Assembly (NCBI RefSeq): GCF_003986955.1
Contig: NZ_PIPN01000005.1
Location: 248,001 to 312,000 of the forward strand
Reading direction: 5' to 3'
DNA from: Aliidiomarina sedimenti
Lineage (GTDB): Bacteria > Pseudomonadota > Gammaproteobacteria > Enterobacterales > Alteromonadaceae
Length of the DNA stretch: 64,000 nucleotides
Numbering within the stretch: the first letter of the stretch is position 1; every line of letters starts with the position of its first letter. This document shows positions 55,979 through 64,000 of the stretch, piece by piece. The notes under the pieces were generated by a model. The model did no database searches and was not told the origin of the DNA. It saw only the letters and a program-made list of their open reading frames with translations. Made by a program: the position numbers and the translations under genes.

Positions 55979-57040
55979 ATGAATGCAGACAGCCTTACAT
56001 TAGACCCCGCGCAGGAACAGGTAGCACAGCGCCTTAACCATCTGCGCCAGCGTCTGGAACAACAGCAGGAATGCGAGCGGGGCCTTTATATTGAAGGGCC
56101 TGTTGGTCGTGGTAAAAGCATGCTGATGAACCAGTTTTACCAAAAGCTGCAGTGCCCCGCTAAGATCCGTTTGCATTATCATCATTTTATGCGCCGGGTT
56201 CATCAGGCTCTGCAACAGCATGCGGGTAAAGAAAACCCGTTGCGCCATGTAGCTATCGACTGGGCAGCCAACTATCGGGTTCTTTGCCTCGATGAGTTCA
56301 TGGTTGAGGATATTGCCGATGCGATGCTACTTGGAACCTTGTGGACGCATCTGTTTGCACTCGATGTGATCCTGGTGACCACATCGAACACCGCCCCTGA
56401 CCAGCTGTATCGCAATGGCTTACAACGGGACCGGTTCCTCCCCGCTATTGAGCAAATCAAACTGCATTGTGAAGTGGTGCATCTGGACGGTGGTAGCGAC
56501 TATCGATTGTCAGAACAGACAGAGAATCCCCCCTACTACTGGCTGCAGCAAAGCGAGCAGGCCTTTCGTCAGCATGTCGAGAACCTTGCTGCTGAACTGT
56601 CGGCCCCGCACACGCTGGAGGTACTCGGCCGGCCGCTTGAATGCCGTGGCAGCAACGAAGCAGTGGCTCTTTTTGATTTTGCAGATTTATGTGACGGGCC
56701 GCGCAGTCAGCGCGATTATATGGAATTAGCCAGCCGCTATCGGGCGATTGCGGTAAATCAGCTGCCAGCTTTCAGTTACCAGGCTGAAAAAGCGATTGTT
56801 CACGGCGTCGAGGAATCGTACCAGCGCGAGCATCAGGAAACCCACTTCAGCAAACGGGACAACGAGGCCCGCCGCTTTATTGCACTGGTTGATGAGTGCT
56901 ACGACCGCCAGTGCCTGCTCTTGATCAATGCTGAAAAAATGCCGGCTGAACTCTATCAGGCCAAACAGCTGGCAGTACCCTTTGCACGCTGCAGCTCAAG
57001 ACTGTACGAGATGCAACGCTGGCCTCTTACGCTTTCTTAA
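55979..57040 (+). CDS. zapE: Cell division protein ZapE (AFG1-like ATPase)
   Basis: A P-loop ATPase that acts on the FtsZ ring late in division. The 353-residue protein has Walker [24 protein letters not shown]-like YHHFMRRVH, Walker [21 protein letters not shown] and [24 protein letters not shown], all typical of the AFG1/ZapE family. The length is close to that of E. coli ZapE (375). Its 3' end overlaps the convergent yjdM gene by 14 bases. Confidence 0.94.
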   Translation: MNADSLTLDPAQEQVAQRLNHLRQRLEQQQECERGLYIEGPVGRGKSMLMNQFYQKLQCPAKIRLHYHHFMRRVHQALQQHAGKENPLRHVAIDWAANYRVLCLDEFMVEDIADAMLLGTLWTHLFALDVILVTTSNTAPDQLYRNGLQRDRFLPAIEQIKLHCEVVHLDGGSDYRLSEQTENPPYYWLQQSEQAFRQHVENLAAELSAPHTLEVLGRPLECRGSNEAVALFDFADLCDGPRSQRDYMELASRYRAIAVNQLPAFSYQAEKAIVHGVEESYQREHQETHFSKRDNEARRFIALVDECYDRQCLLLINAEKMPAELYQAKQLAVPFARCSSRLYEMQRWPLTLS

Positions 57041-57368
57041 CGAACTCTGACTTCAGTTTCATCGGCCCGATACCGTCAATTTTACAATCGATATCATGGT
57101 CGCCATCAACCAAACGTATATTTTTCACTTTAGTCCCTACTTTGACCACCAGTGACGATCCCTTGACTTTCAGATCCTTGATCACAGTCACGGTATCGCC
57201 ATCCTGCAGCGGATTACCATTGGCATCACGAATGCCCGCACTCTGCTCAGAGGTGTCCGCTTCAGCAAGCGTTGACCATTCATGGGCACATTCCGGACAG
57301 ACCAGCATATTGCCATCTTCATAGGTATATTCAGAGCCACATTGAGGGCAATTCGGTAAGCTACTCAT
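57027..57368 (-). CDS. yjdM: YjdM (PhnA) zinc-ribbon protein
   Basis: A 113-residue protein with an N-terminal zinc ribbon (CPQC at 8-11 and CPEC at about 24-27) and the C-terminal PhnA domain ([61 protein letters not shown]). The old name PhnA came from a supposed link to phosphonates, but the protein is now regarded as of unknown function. It converges on zapE. Confidence 0.93.
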   Translation of the reverse strand: MSSLPNCPQCGSEYTYEDGNMLVCPECAHEWSTLAEADTSEQSAGIRDANGNPLQDGDTVTVIKDLKVKGSSLVVKVGTKVKNIRLVDGDHDIDCKIDGIGPMKLKSEFVKKA

Positions 57369-57548
57369 GAGCGCGCCTTATTCGTTTGCGAAGTCGGAAA
57401 GACGCAGGATCATGCCAGACGGCTTGATGGAAGTCTATATTCGACACGGGCCCCGCATAACAATATGCATAACTATAATAAAGGTCGGCCCACAAATGCT
57501 ATATACTGGTTTGCAAATTCTTAATCTGGGCAGGAACTTAGTAGTAAC

Positions 57549-58736
57549 ATGACGGACGCCACAGAACGCACAATTGCCACCCCCATTCGAGGTTTTGCCT
57601 GGATGCTTGCCGCGCTGGTTGCGCTCGGTCCGCTGGCCATTGACGCTTACCTGCCGGCTATCCCGAGCATGGCCAACGACTTAAACACCTCTTTGCATCA
57701 GATTGAAATTACCCTCAGCCTTTTCCTGCTTGGCTTCGCTGCAGGTCAGCTCTTTGGTGGGCCGCTGTCAGATAAACACGGCCGACGTCTGACAATTCTG
57801 ATTGGCCTGACGCTGTTCATGCTGGGTAGCCTGCTCACCGCAATAGGCTGGCGCATTGAGCTACTCTGGGTGGGCCGGTTATTACAGGCCTTTGGCGGCG
57901 GCATGGGGGTGGTTAATACCATGGCCATGGTACGTGACCGCTATTCCGGACGTGAGAGCGCGCAGGTGCTGTCGCAAATTGTTACCATCCTGATGATAGC
58001 CCCTCTGGCAGCACCTTTTATTGGCAGTTTCCTGCTTCTATTCGCCGATTGGCGTGCCATTTTTATGTTTCTGTTTGCGTATGCTGCCGTCTTGCTTCTG
58101 GTACTCAGACTCAATCTTCCGGAAACCAGGCTCGCTCAGCACGTCACTATTATCAGTCCGTTACGGCGTTACCTGGCTGTGCTCAAGAGCCGCCCCGCAC
58201 TGGCATTCCTATTTTCGACCGCTATGGCAAACGCGGGTATGTTTGCATTCATTACCGGCTCGCCCGGTGTGTACATGGGCCACTACGGAGCCAGTGAAGC
58301 GCTCTACCCGTTCCTCTTCGGCGCTAATATTCTGACACTTACCATCAGTAACCAGATCAATATTCGTTTGTTACGTCATTTTGACGCCCGACTTATTCTG
58401 CGTGCCGCTCAATACGGCCAGTTACTGATTGGTGCTACGATGCTGGCGGCGTTGCTATGGCTGCCATTAACCTTGTTTACCCTGGTGCCTCTGGTGATGC
58501 TATTTGTGGGTATGCAAGGCTTTATCGTTGCCAACGGCATGTCCAGTGCAACTGATTTTTTCCCGCACAGTGCGGCGACCGCAACCGCATTAATCAGTGC
58601 CAGCGGCTTTACCCTGGGAGCAATCTCTGGCGCTCTGGTCGGCTTTTTTGGCGATGGTTCACCGCTCGCCATGGTCTCAATTATGGCAATTTGCCCGTTA
58701 CTCGGCATTGTCTTGCGCAGCCTGTTACAACGCTAA
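57549..58736 (+). CDS. Bcr/CflA-type MFS drug efflux transporter
   Basis: A 395-residue major facilitator with 12 expected membrane helices. The DHA1 features are visible: GPLAIDAYLPAIPSMANDL at the first helix, and motif A GPLSDKHGRRLTILIG between helices 2 and 3. A late GSPGVYMGHYG follows, typical of Bcr/CflA. It would export small drugs with proton exchange; the substrate is unknown. The 180-base gap upstream is AT-rich with TATAAT-like elements near 57476, but I could not fix a promoter. Confidence 0.9.
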   Translation: MTDATERTIATPIRGFAWMLAALVALGPLAIDAYLPAIPSMANDLNTSLHQIEITLSLFLLGFAAGQLFGGPLSDKHGRRLTILIGLTLFMLGSLLTAIGWRIELLWVGRLLQAFGGGMGVVNTMAMVRDRYSGRESAQVLSQIVTILMIAPLAAPFIGSFLLLFADWRAIFMFLFAYAAVLLLVLRLNLPETRLAQHVTIISPLRRYLAVLKSRPALAFLFSTAMANAGMFAFITGSPGVYMGHYGASEALYPFLFGANILTLTISNQINIRLLRHFDARLILRAAQYGQLLIGATMLAALLWLPLTLFTLVPLVMLFVGMQGFIVANGMSSATDFFPHSAATATALISASGFTLGAISGALVGFFGDGSPLAMVSIMAICPLLGIVLRSLLQR

Positions 58737-58808
58737 ACCCTCTCGTTAGCAACAGTACTGAATGTTAGCACCAGTTTACACTGCACACCGCAGGACCACG
58801 GCTATTTA

Positions 58809-58834
58809 ACTGCTCGGATTTGCCGCCGAGCAGT
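58809..58834. other. Hairpin between the MFS and NSS transporter genes
   Basis: ACTGCTCGG (58809-58817) pairs perfectly with CCGAGCAGT (58826-58834) across 8 bases. There is no T run on either strand; it may be a weak terminator or part of the leader of the next gene. Confidence 0.5.
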
Positions 58835-58891
58835 AAAACCTGATATAACCGATGCCACTTCTGCAAACTATAACGAAAATAAAGGGGTGTT

Positions 58892-60310
58892 ATGAACGCC
58901 GAACGTGAGCATTTTAGCTCGAAACTTGGGTTTATTCTGGCCGCAGCTGGTTCCGCCGTGGGCATCGGTAATATTGTCGGTTTCCCGGTGGCAGCAACCA
59001 AGGGTGGTGGTGGCGCATTTCTGGTCATTTATGCCTTGTTTGTGGTGTTCATTTGTCTGCCGATCATGCTGGCCGAAATGAACCTTGGCCGTAAAACACA
59101 GCTTGATCCTCAGGGTGCCTATCCGAGTATTGCCGGGAGCAAAAGCAACTGGCGTTTCGCAGGTTGGCTGGCCGTGCTAACCCCCTTTATGATCGGCATC
59201 TTCTACATGGTTATTACCGTGTGGATTCTCGGCTACTTCCTTAACACTGTATTCGGTAACCTCGACCAGCTGGCAAACCCGGACTATTTCGGCACCTTCG
59301 TTAATTCCTACTCCATATTTGCCTATCTGGTTTTAGTGGCAGCCCTGGTTCACTTTATTCTGGTCGGCGGGGTACGCGGTGGTATCGAGCGCGCCGCCCG
59401 TTTACTGATGCCTGCTTTATTCGTGATGCTGATTGCGCTGGTCATTTTTGTACTCACACTCGACAATGCCTTAACCGGGGTGAAGTTCTTTCTTGTTCCT
59501 GACTTTTCTCAGGTGAATGGCAGCGTCATTAGTGGAGCCCTGTCCCAGGCATTCTTTTCGCTGTCGCTTGGCATGGGTATTTTAATCACTTACGGCTCCT
59601 ACTTCCGTCAGCGCGATGACCTGGTTGGGTCAGCAAAACTAGTCGCAATCACCGACTCACTGGTCGCCTTTATTGCCGGCTTAATGGTACTTCCGGCTAT
59701 ATTCGTATTTGACCCGAGCACTAATCCGGAAAGCCTCAGTGACTCGTCCGTCGCCATGATCTTCACCTTCCTGCCGCAGATATTTCTCGCCCTGCAGGAA
59801 ACCATCGGCTATGTCGGCGCCAGCATTGTTGCCGGGCTGTTCTTTCTGTTGGTGTTTTTTGCTGCTATCACCTCGTTGGTTTCAATTATCGAGGTGCCTA
59901 CAGCGACCATTACCCGCAAGTACAACGTGTCGCGCAAGCGCGCGCTCGGTGTGCTTGCACTCACCATGGGCACCCTGACGCTGATTGCGATTGCCTCGTT
60001 TGGCATGCTCAATGTGTTCACTGAACTGTTCACCTATGGTGGCAAGTCCAAGTCTTTCTTTGATTTCATCTATGATGTTTTTTATGACACTGTGCTACCA
60101 CTGAACGGGCTCCTGATCTGTTTATTCGTAGTCTGGCGTTGGAAGCGACCGGATTTTCACGAGGCTCTGGCAGAAGGCAACGCAAGCTATCGCAGCAGCT
60201 TGCTTCGTAAGTACATCAGCTTTTCGCTGACAACCTTCATTCCAGTTATTCTGGCCGTCGTCTTTATTAACACCGTGGCGTCGATTTTCTTCGCCAGCCC
60301 GCTTTTTTAA
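58892..60310 (+). CDS. Sodium-dependent transporter, NSS/SNF family
   Basis: A Na+-coupled symporter of the LeuT fold, 472 residues and about 12 helices. The Na+ and substrate region of helix 1 is FILAAAGSAVGIGNIVGFPVAATKGGGGAFLVIY. Later segments include SLGMGILITYGSYF (helix 6) and FFLLVFFAAITSLVSIIEV (helix 8). Bacterial members take up amino acids. AAGG precedes the start. It stands alone and fits a cell fed on amino acids. Confidence 0.92.
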   Translation: MNAEREHFSSKLGFILAAAGSAVGIGNIVGFPVAATKGGGGAFLVIYALFVVFICLPIMLAEMNLGRKTQLDPQGAYPSIAGSKSNWRFAGWLAVLTPFMIGIFYMVITVWILGYFLNTVFGNLDQLANPDYFGTFVNSYSIFAYLVLVAALVHFILVGGVRGGIERAARLLMPALFVMLIALVIFVLTLDNALTGVKFFLVPDFSQVNGSVISGALSQAFFSLSLGMGILITYGSYFRQRDDLVGSAKLVAITDSLVAFIAGLMVLPAIFVFDPSTNPESLSDSSVAMIFTFLPQIFLALQETIGYVGASIVAGLFFLLVFFAAITSLVSIIEVPTATITRKYNVSRKRALGVLALTMGTLTLIAIASFGMLNVFTELFTYGGKSKSFFDFIYDVFYDTVLPLNGLLICLFVVWRWKRPDFHEALAEGNASYRSSLLRKYISFSLTTFIPVILAVVFINTVASIFFASPLF

Positions 60311-60355
60311 ACGGCTAGGTTTGCTAGCCGCTACTTCAGGACAGACAGGTAGCTG

Positions 60356-62329
60356 ATGCAACTTTACCAGGCTATCGAACAGCTCTTGCAGCAGGCCGCG
60401 TCAAATCATTGGCGCGGCCTGCTGGTATTGCAAGGCGACTCCACAGCACCCCCGTATCAGGTTCAATGGCCGCAACCAGCGCTTTGTATGGGTGGTGACT
60501 ACCCGGTGCCGTTAAAGAGCTACCGCGCCTACCTCGGACGCGCGTATTCCTGTGTGGTACTCGACTTTCGCCAGCAGCAACACGCAGACGCGCTGGCAGC
60601 ATTGGCCGGAACCTTGGTCGCTGGCGGTCTGCTCGTGCTGCAGGTCGATCAACAGCTAAGCCAGTTTCTAAAGCACCTGTTGCAGCGCCAACCCGCTGGC
60701 CTGTACATCAAACAGCAGCTGCAACCCAGTGAGACGATTGAGCTACGTGGGCTGCCTTTGCCTTCGCTCGACATTCAACCTGGCACCCAGTTGAGTGCGG
60801 AGCAAACTGAGGTGCTCAATGAATTACTCGAACACCAGCGCACCTACCCGGACCAGCCAGCGTTAATTAGTGCGCCCCGTGGCCGTGGGAAGTCAACGGT
60901 GCTGGGCGCATTAGCCCGTCACCTGCTCGAAGCAAATCACCCTGTCATTATTTCGGCACCGTCAAGACACCAGGCAAACGTAGTTCTGCGCCATGGTCAT
61001 TTACCCATCACTGAAACCACCGCTCCACCTCGTTTCGTGGCCCCCGACGCCTTGCTCGCTGATAATGCTGAACCCTGTCAGGGCACCCTGCTGCTGGACG
61101 AAGCCGCCAACCTTCCCCGGCATATGCTGGAGAAGCTTCTGCAGCGTTATCCCGGGGTTATTATGGCGACCACCACCCAGGGTTATGAATGCTGTGGCCG
61201 GGGCTTCCTGATCCAGTTTCAGAAAACCCTCCAGCAACGCTTTACCCATGCTCGACAGCTGACCCTGACTGAGCCATTTCGCTATGCTAGAGGCTGCCCG
61301 CTTGAAGAATGGCTGGAACAACGATTGTTGCTGCAAAATGGCGAGAACGCACACTTTCCCGGGCCTACGTATAGCGAGCAGGCACTGAAATACATCCACT
61401 CCCGAGCCGCTGCACTGAATGAAGCGGAGTTAGCAACCTGCTTTAGCCTGCTGATGGACGCGCATTATCAAACCAGTGCAAACGATCTGAAGCTGTTGCT
61501 GGATGACGATAAGCAAAGCCTGTTACTGCAATACTCTGGTGAGCAGCTGACTGGAGTCGCCTGGCTGGCTGAGGAGGGCTGTTTAACTAGCGGACTTGCC
61601 GATGACATTGTAGCCGGACGGCGTCGTCCTCCAGGCTCGCTGCTGCCGCAGCTATTAGCGCGCCATCTGCGGGATCCTTCAATCGCAAGCGCACGTATGC
61701 TGCGGGTGGTTCGCATAGCGGTCCGGCCTTCACTGCAACAGCAAGGACTTGGCAGCGCCCTGCTTGGTCACGTTGATCGGCTTGCTGACGAGGCTGGGAC
61801 GGCTCTTATTGGTACCAGCTTTGGTGCCAGCGCAGAACTGGTGCGTTTCTGGAACCACAACGGCTATCAAAGTGTTCGTCTGGGAACTCGCCCGGATACA
61901 GTGTCAGGCCGCTACGCCTGTGTTTGTGTGAAAGCCTCTGACCGCAGGTTGGCGCCCTCCATTGCCCAGTGGGCAGCCTTTTTTCAGCATGAATTACCCG
62001 GCTATGCTCAGCTACTAAAGCTCAGCGACGAATTGCAACTGCAGTTGGGCTCCTCCGCAACGACTTCGTTTACGCCGTATCAGGCGTCATATCAAACGCT
62101 AGTTCATCAGCGTCTGCTTGATTTCGCTAACGGCCAGTTTGATTTCCCCTCATTGCAGCCAACATTGTTGGTCAATCCCGAATGGCTGGAGGCCAGCCAT
62201 TTATTAGCCTGTGCCGCCGCGAACCAGGCGCTGCCGGAGGCAATACAGGAACAATATGCAATTCACGGACGTAAAGATTTGCTTAAGGCACTGCGACAGA
62301 TTTGTTTCGAGTTGAGTGTAAAGATATAG
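60356..62329 (+). CDS. tmcA: tRNA(Met) cytidine acetyltransferase
   Basis: It acetylates the wobble cytidine C34 of elongator tRNA-Met, using ATP or GTP hydrolysis and acetyl-CoA. Domains in order are an N-terminal DUF1726-like part, a RecD-like helicase module with Walker A APRGRGKSTVLGAL near 175-188 and Walker B GTLLLDEAANLP, a GNAT domain with VRIAVRPSLQQQGLGSALLGHV near 445-470, and a C-terminal tRNA-binding part. The length (657) is close to E. coli TmcA (671). Confidence 0.94.
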   Translation: MQLYQAIEQLLQQAASNHWRGLLVLQGDSTAPPYQVQWPQPALCMGGDYPVPLKSYRAYLGRAYSCVVLDFRQQQHADALAALAGTLVAGGLLVLQVDQQLSQFLKHLLQRQPAGLYIKQQLQPSETIELRGLPLPSLDIQPGTQLSAEQTEVLNELLEHQRTYPDQPALISAPRGRGKSTVLGALARHLLEANHPVIISAPSRHQANVVLRHGHLPITETTAPPRFVAPDALLADNAEPCQGTLLLDEAANLPRHMLEKLLQRYPGVIMATTTQGYECCGRGFLIQFQKTLQQRFTHARQLTLTEPFRYARGCPLEEWLEQRLLLQNGENAHFPGPTYSEQALKYIHSRAAALNEAELATCFSLLMDAHYQTSANDLKLLLDDDKQSLLLQYSGEQLTGVAWLAEEGCLTSGLADDIVAGRRRPPGSLLPQLLARHLRDPSIASARMLRVVRIAVRPSLQQQGLGSALLGHVDRLADEAGTALIGTSFGASAELVRFWNHNGYQSVRLGTRPDTVSGRYACVCVKASDRRLAPSIAQWAAFFQHELPGYAQLLKLSDELQLQLGSSATTSFTPYQASYQTLVHQRLLDFANGQFDFPSLQPTLLVNPEWLEASHLLACAAANQALPEAIQEQYAIHGRKDLLKALRQICFELSVKI

Positions 62330-62370
62330 TAATGCGTTAATGTTCCCCGCGCCCAATAGGTAAGTAGCTA

Positions 62371-64000
62371 ATGAATAAGTTGTTGTTTTCTATGGTTACC
62401 ATTATGACGGTCAGTGCTGCGCTAACCGCCTGCACCACGACCGAACAAGCCCCCAGTGAGCACGCCGATGAGGAACTGAACTATCCAGTCTCCCCCCGCA
62501 GCGACCAGGTGACCGATTATCACGGCAACAGTGTGCAGGACCCATATCGCTGGCTGGAAGATCTGAACTCTCAAACCACGCAACAATGGGTAACAGCGCA
62601 AAACCGGGTCACGCTTCCTTACCTGGCCGACCTTGAGCAACGGGACGCACTCAAGACCCGCCTGACTCAGGTATGGAACTACGAACGCAGCAGCACCCCG
62701 TTTCGTCATGGTCGCTTCTATTTCCATTTTCAGAACAACGGCCTTCAGGACCAGTCTGTTCTGTATGTTCGTGAGGGCTTAAATGGCGCACCTCGTCCCT
62801 TGCTCGACCCAAATCAGCTGAGCGATGACGGCACGGTGTCGCTGACCCGGGTCATGGTCAGCCCGAACGCGCAATACCTGGCCTACGCCATTTCTGATGG
62901 CGGTTCTGACTGGGTTGAGTTTCGGGTACGTGACATACAAAGTGGTGAAGACCTGGCTGACCGTCTGACCGGGATCAAATTCTCTAATGTCAGCTGGCTG
63001 CCGGATGGGTCGGGCTTTTACTACAGCCGCTACCCGGAAACGCCTGCCGGTGAAGTTGATGACTCACGTTCCGTTGCGATTTACTTCCACCGTATCGGCA
63101 GTGCGCAGCGCAATGACCGCCGTATCTATGACCTGAGTCAGTACCCGAGCTGGAACCCTTACCCGGAAGTAACCCGCGACGGTCGTTTTCTGATTGCTAC
63201 TATCACTGATGGCTTTAGCAGCAATGCTGTACACATTCTTGATTTAACCAACCGGGACGCACGCTGGCGGCGTATTATTGATTACTGGGATGGCTTGTAC
63301 GAATTTATCGACAGCGATGCCAACCTGCTATTTTTCCGTACCACCGCAGGAGCCGAAAATGGACGCGTCATCGCGGTTGATGTTAATCGACCGCAGCCTC
63401 AGCACTGGCAAGAACTCATTGCAGAGCGCGATGCGACCTTGCGTGAAGTACGGTACGTCGGCGGGAAGTTTTTCGCCCATTACCTGGAAGACGCGCACTC
63501 GCAGATTGAAATTTTCAACGCCTATGGCCGCCATGAAGACAGTATCGAGTTGCCGGGTATCGGGTCCGTCGACAGCATAACCGGGCAGGCATCACACCTC
63601 GAAACATTTTTCACGTACACCAGTTTTACTGAGCCAGGCGTCACCCTGCGCTACGATATTGATCAGCAGCAGGTGGAAGAAATCGACCGCGCCCAATCAC
63701 CGGCAGATCTGAGCAATTACCAGACCCGCCAGGTTTGGTATGAAAGTGATGATGGTACCGCAGTCTCAATGTTTATCGTTCACCGGCATGATATTGAGCT
63801 GGATTCTGCGAATCCTGCTTTATTGTACGGCTACGGTGGCTTTAATGTTGCGTTAACCCCCTCCTACAATCCGGCTCATACGGTATGGCTGGAGCAAGGT
63901 GGAGTCCTGGCGATTCCCAATCTTCGCGGCGGCGGGGAGTACGGTGCCAACTGGCATCAAGCAGGTACTAAACTAAACAAACAGAATGTATTTGACGACT
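62371..64000 (+). CDS. Prolyl oligopeptidase family (S9A) lipoprotein, 3' end cut by window edge
   Basis: A serine peptidase that cuts short peptides, typically after proline. 543 residues are visible. The N-terminus is a lipoprotein signal (MNKLLFSMVTIMTVSAALTAC, Cys21), then the family phrase DQVTDYHGNSVQDPYRWLEDLNS opens the beta-propeller. The sequence ends in LLYGYGGFNVALTPSYNP, LRGGGEYGANWHQAGT and KQNVFDD, just before the catalytic Ser expected beyond the edge. The start ATG at 62371 follows AGGTAAG. With proABC and other peptidases nearby it fits peptide and proline-rich protein use. Confidence 0.93.
   Translation, partial: MNKLLFSMVTIMTVSAALTACTTTEQAPSEHADEELNYPVSPRSDQVTDYHGNSVQDPYRWLEDLNSQTTQQWVTAQNRVTLPYLADLEQRDALKTRLTQVWNYERSSTPFRHGRFYFHFQNNGLQDQSVLYVREGLNGAPRPLLDPNQLSDDGTVSLTRVMVSPNAQYLAYAISDGGSDWVEFRVRDIQSGEDLADRLTGIKFSNVSWLPDGSGFYYSRYPETPAGEVDDSRSVAIYFHRIGSAQRNDRRIYDLSQYPSWNPYPEVTRDGRFLIATITDGFSSNAVHILDLTNRDARWRRIIDYWDGLYEFIDSDANLLFFRTTAGAENGRVIAVDVNRPQPQHWQELIAERDATLREVRYVGGKFFAHYLEDAHSQIEIFNAYGRHEDSIELPGIGSVDSITGQASHLETFFTYTSFTEPGVTLRYDIDQQQVEEIDRAQSPADLSNYQTRQVWYESDDGTAVSMFIVHRHDIELDSANPALLYGYGGFNVALTPSYNPAHTVWLEQGGVLAIPNLRGGGEYGANWHQAGTKLNKQNVFDD

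Overview
The window is a stretch of bacterial chromosome carrying about 56 protein genes, one tRNA, one riboswitch and no mobile elements. Gene content and order point to a marine gammaproteobacterium of the Alteromonadales, most likely Idiomarinaceae. This is an inference from gene order and protein style, not from a 16S gene. The pieces that support it are the Escherichia-like blocks cca-folB-plsY-tsaD and pilT-yggS-proC-yggT-rdgB-hemW-trmB-mutY-yggX, and many exported peptidases next to amino-acid metabolism genes. Several genes start with GTG or TTG.

Layout. 1-1.6 kb: the start of a FadE-type acyl-CoA dehydrogenase (runs off the left edge) with two overlapping PsrA-like operator boxes. 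1.8-6.7 kb: tRNA, folate, phospholipid and t6A genes (cca, folK, folB, plsY, tsaD) and the pilus motor pilT. 6.9-15.5 kb: the yggS-proC-yggT-DUF4426 run, a K+/H+ antiporter, then rdgB-hemW, trmB, mutY and yggX. 15.6-18.2 kb: proBA and tRNA-Phe, whose promoter appears to be superimposed on the proBA terminator. 18.4-23.0 kb: an ABC ATPase with a 1204-residue permease fused to an M1 aminopeptidase domain. 23.1-28.5 kb: small membrane proteins, a Gre-like protein, the PA2779/PA2778 pair, a 2-oxoglutarate oxygenase and a FAD oxidoreductase. 28.6-34.1 kb: an S10 carboxypeptidase, rsuA, an iron-sulfur photolyase, a lipocalin and an alpha/beta-hydrolase lipoprotein. 34.3-38.5 kb: deaD with a long leader, a PGAP1-like hydrolase and a GST. 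38.6-45.6 kb: prpE, an unknown lipoprotein, a glutamate dehydrogenase and fadH. 45.7-50.2 kb: a tightly coupled operon of a membrane protein, a PQQ-type sugar dehydrogenase and two aldehyde dehydrogenases. 50.3-57.4 kb: cnoX, a PepSY-like protein, an MCP, a manganese riboswitch with a TMEM165-type exporter, an oxygen-sensing diguanylate cyclase, zapE and yjdM. 57.5-64 kb: two transporters, tmcA and a prolyl oligopeptidase (runs off the right edge).

Physiology. The set fits a cell living on peptides and fatty acids: S9, S10 and M1 peptidases, a sodium-coupled amino-acid-type transporter, glutamate dehydrogenase, the whole proline pathway (proB, proA, proC), acyl-CoA dehydrogenase, dienoyl-CoA reductase and propionyl-CoA synthetase. 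The best candidates for little-described biology are the ABC permease-M1 peptidase fusion and the PA2779/PA2778 pair. In the pair, a C39-like peptidase sits next to a small exported protein that ends in LPAGA plus a hydrophobic tail.
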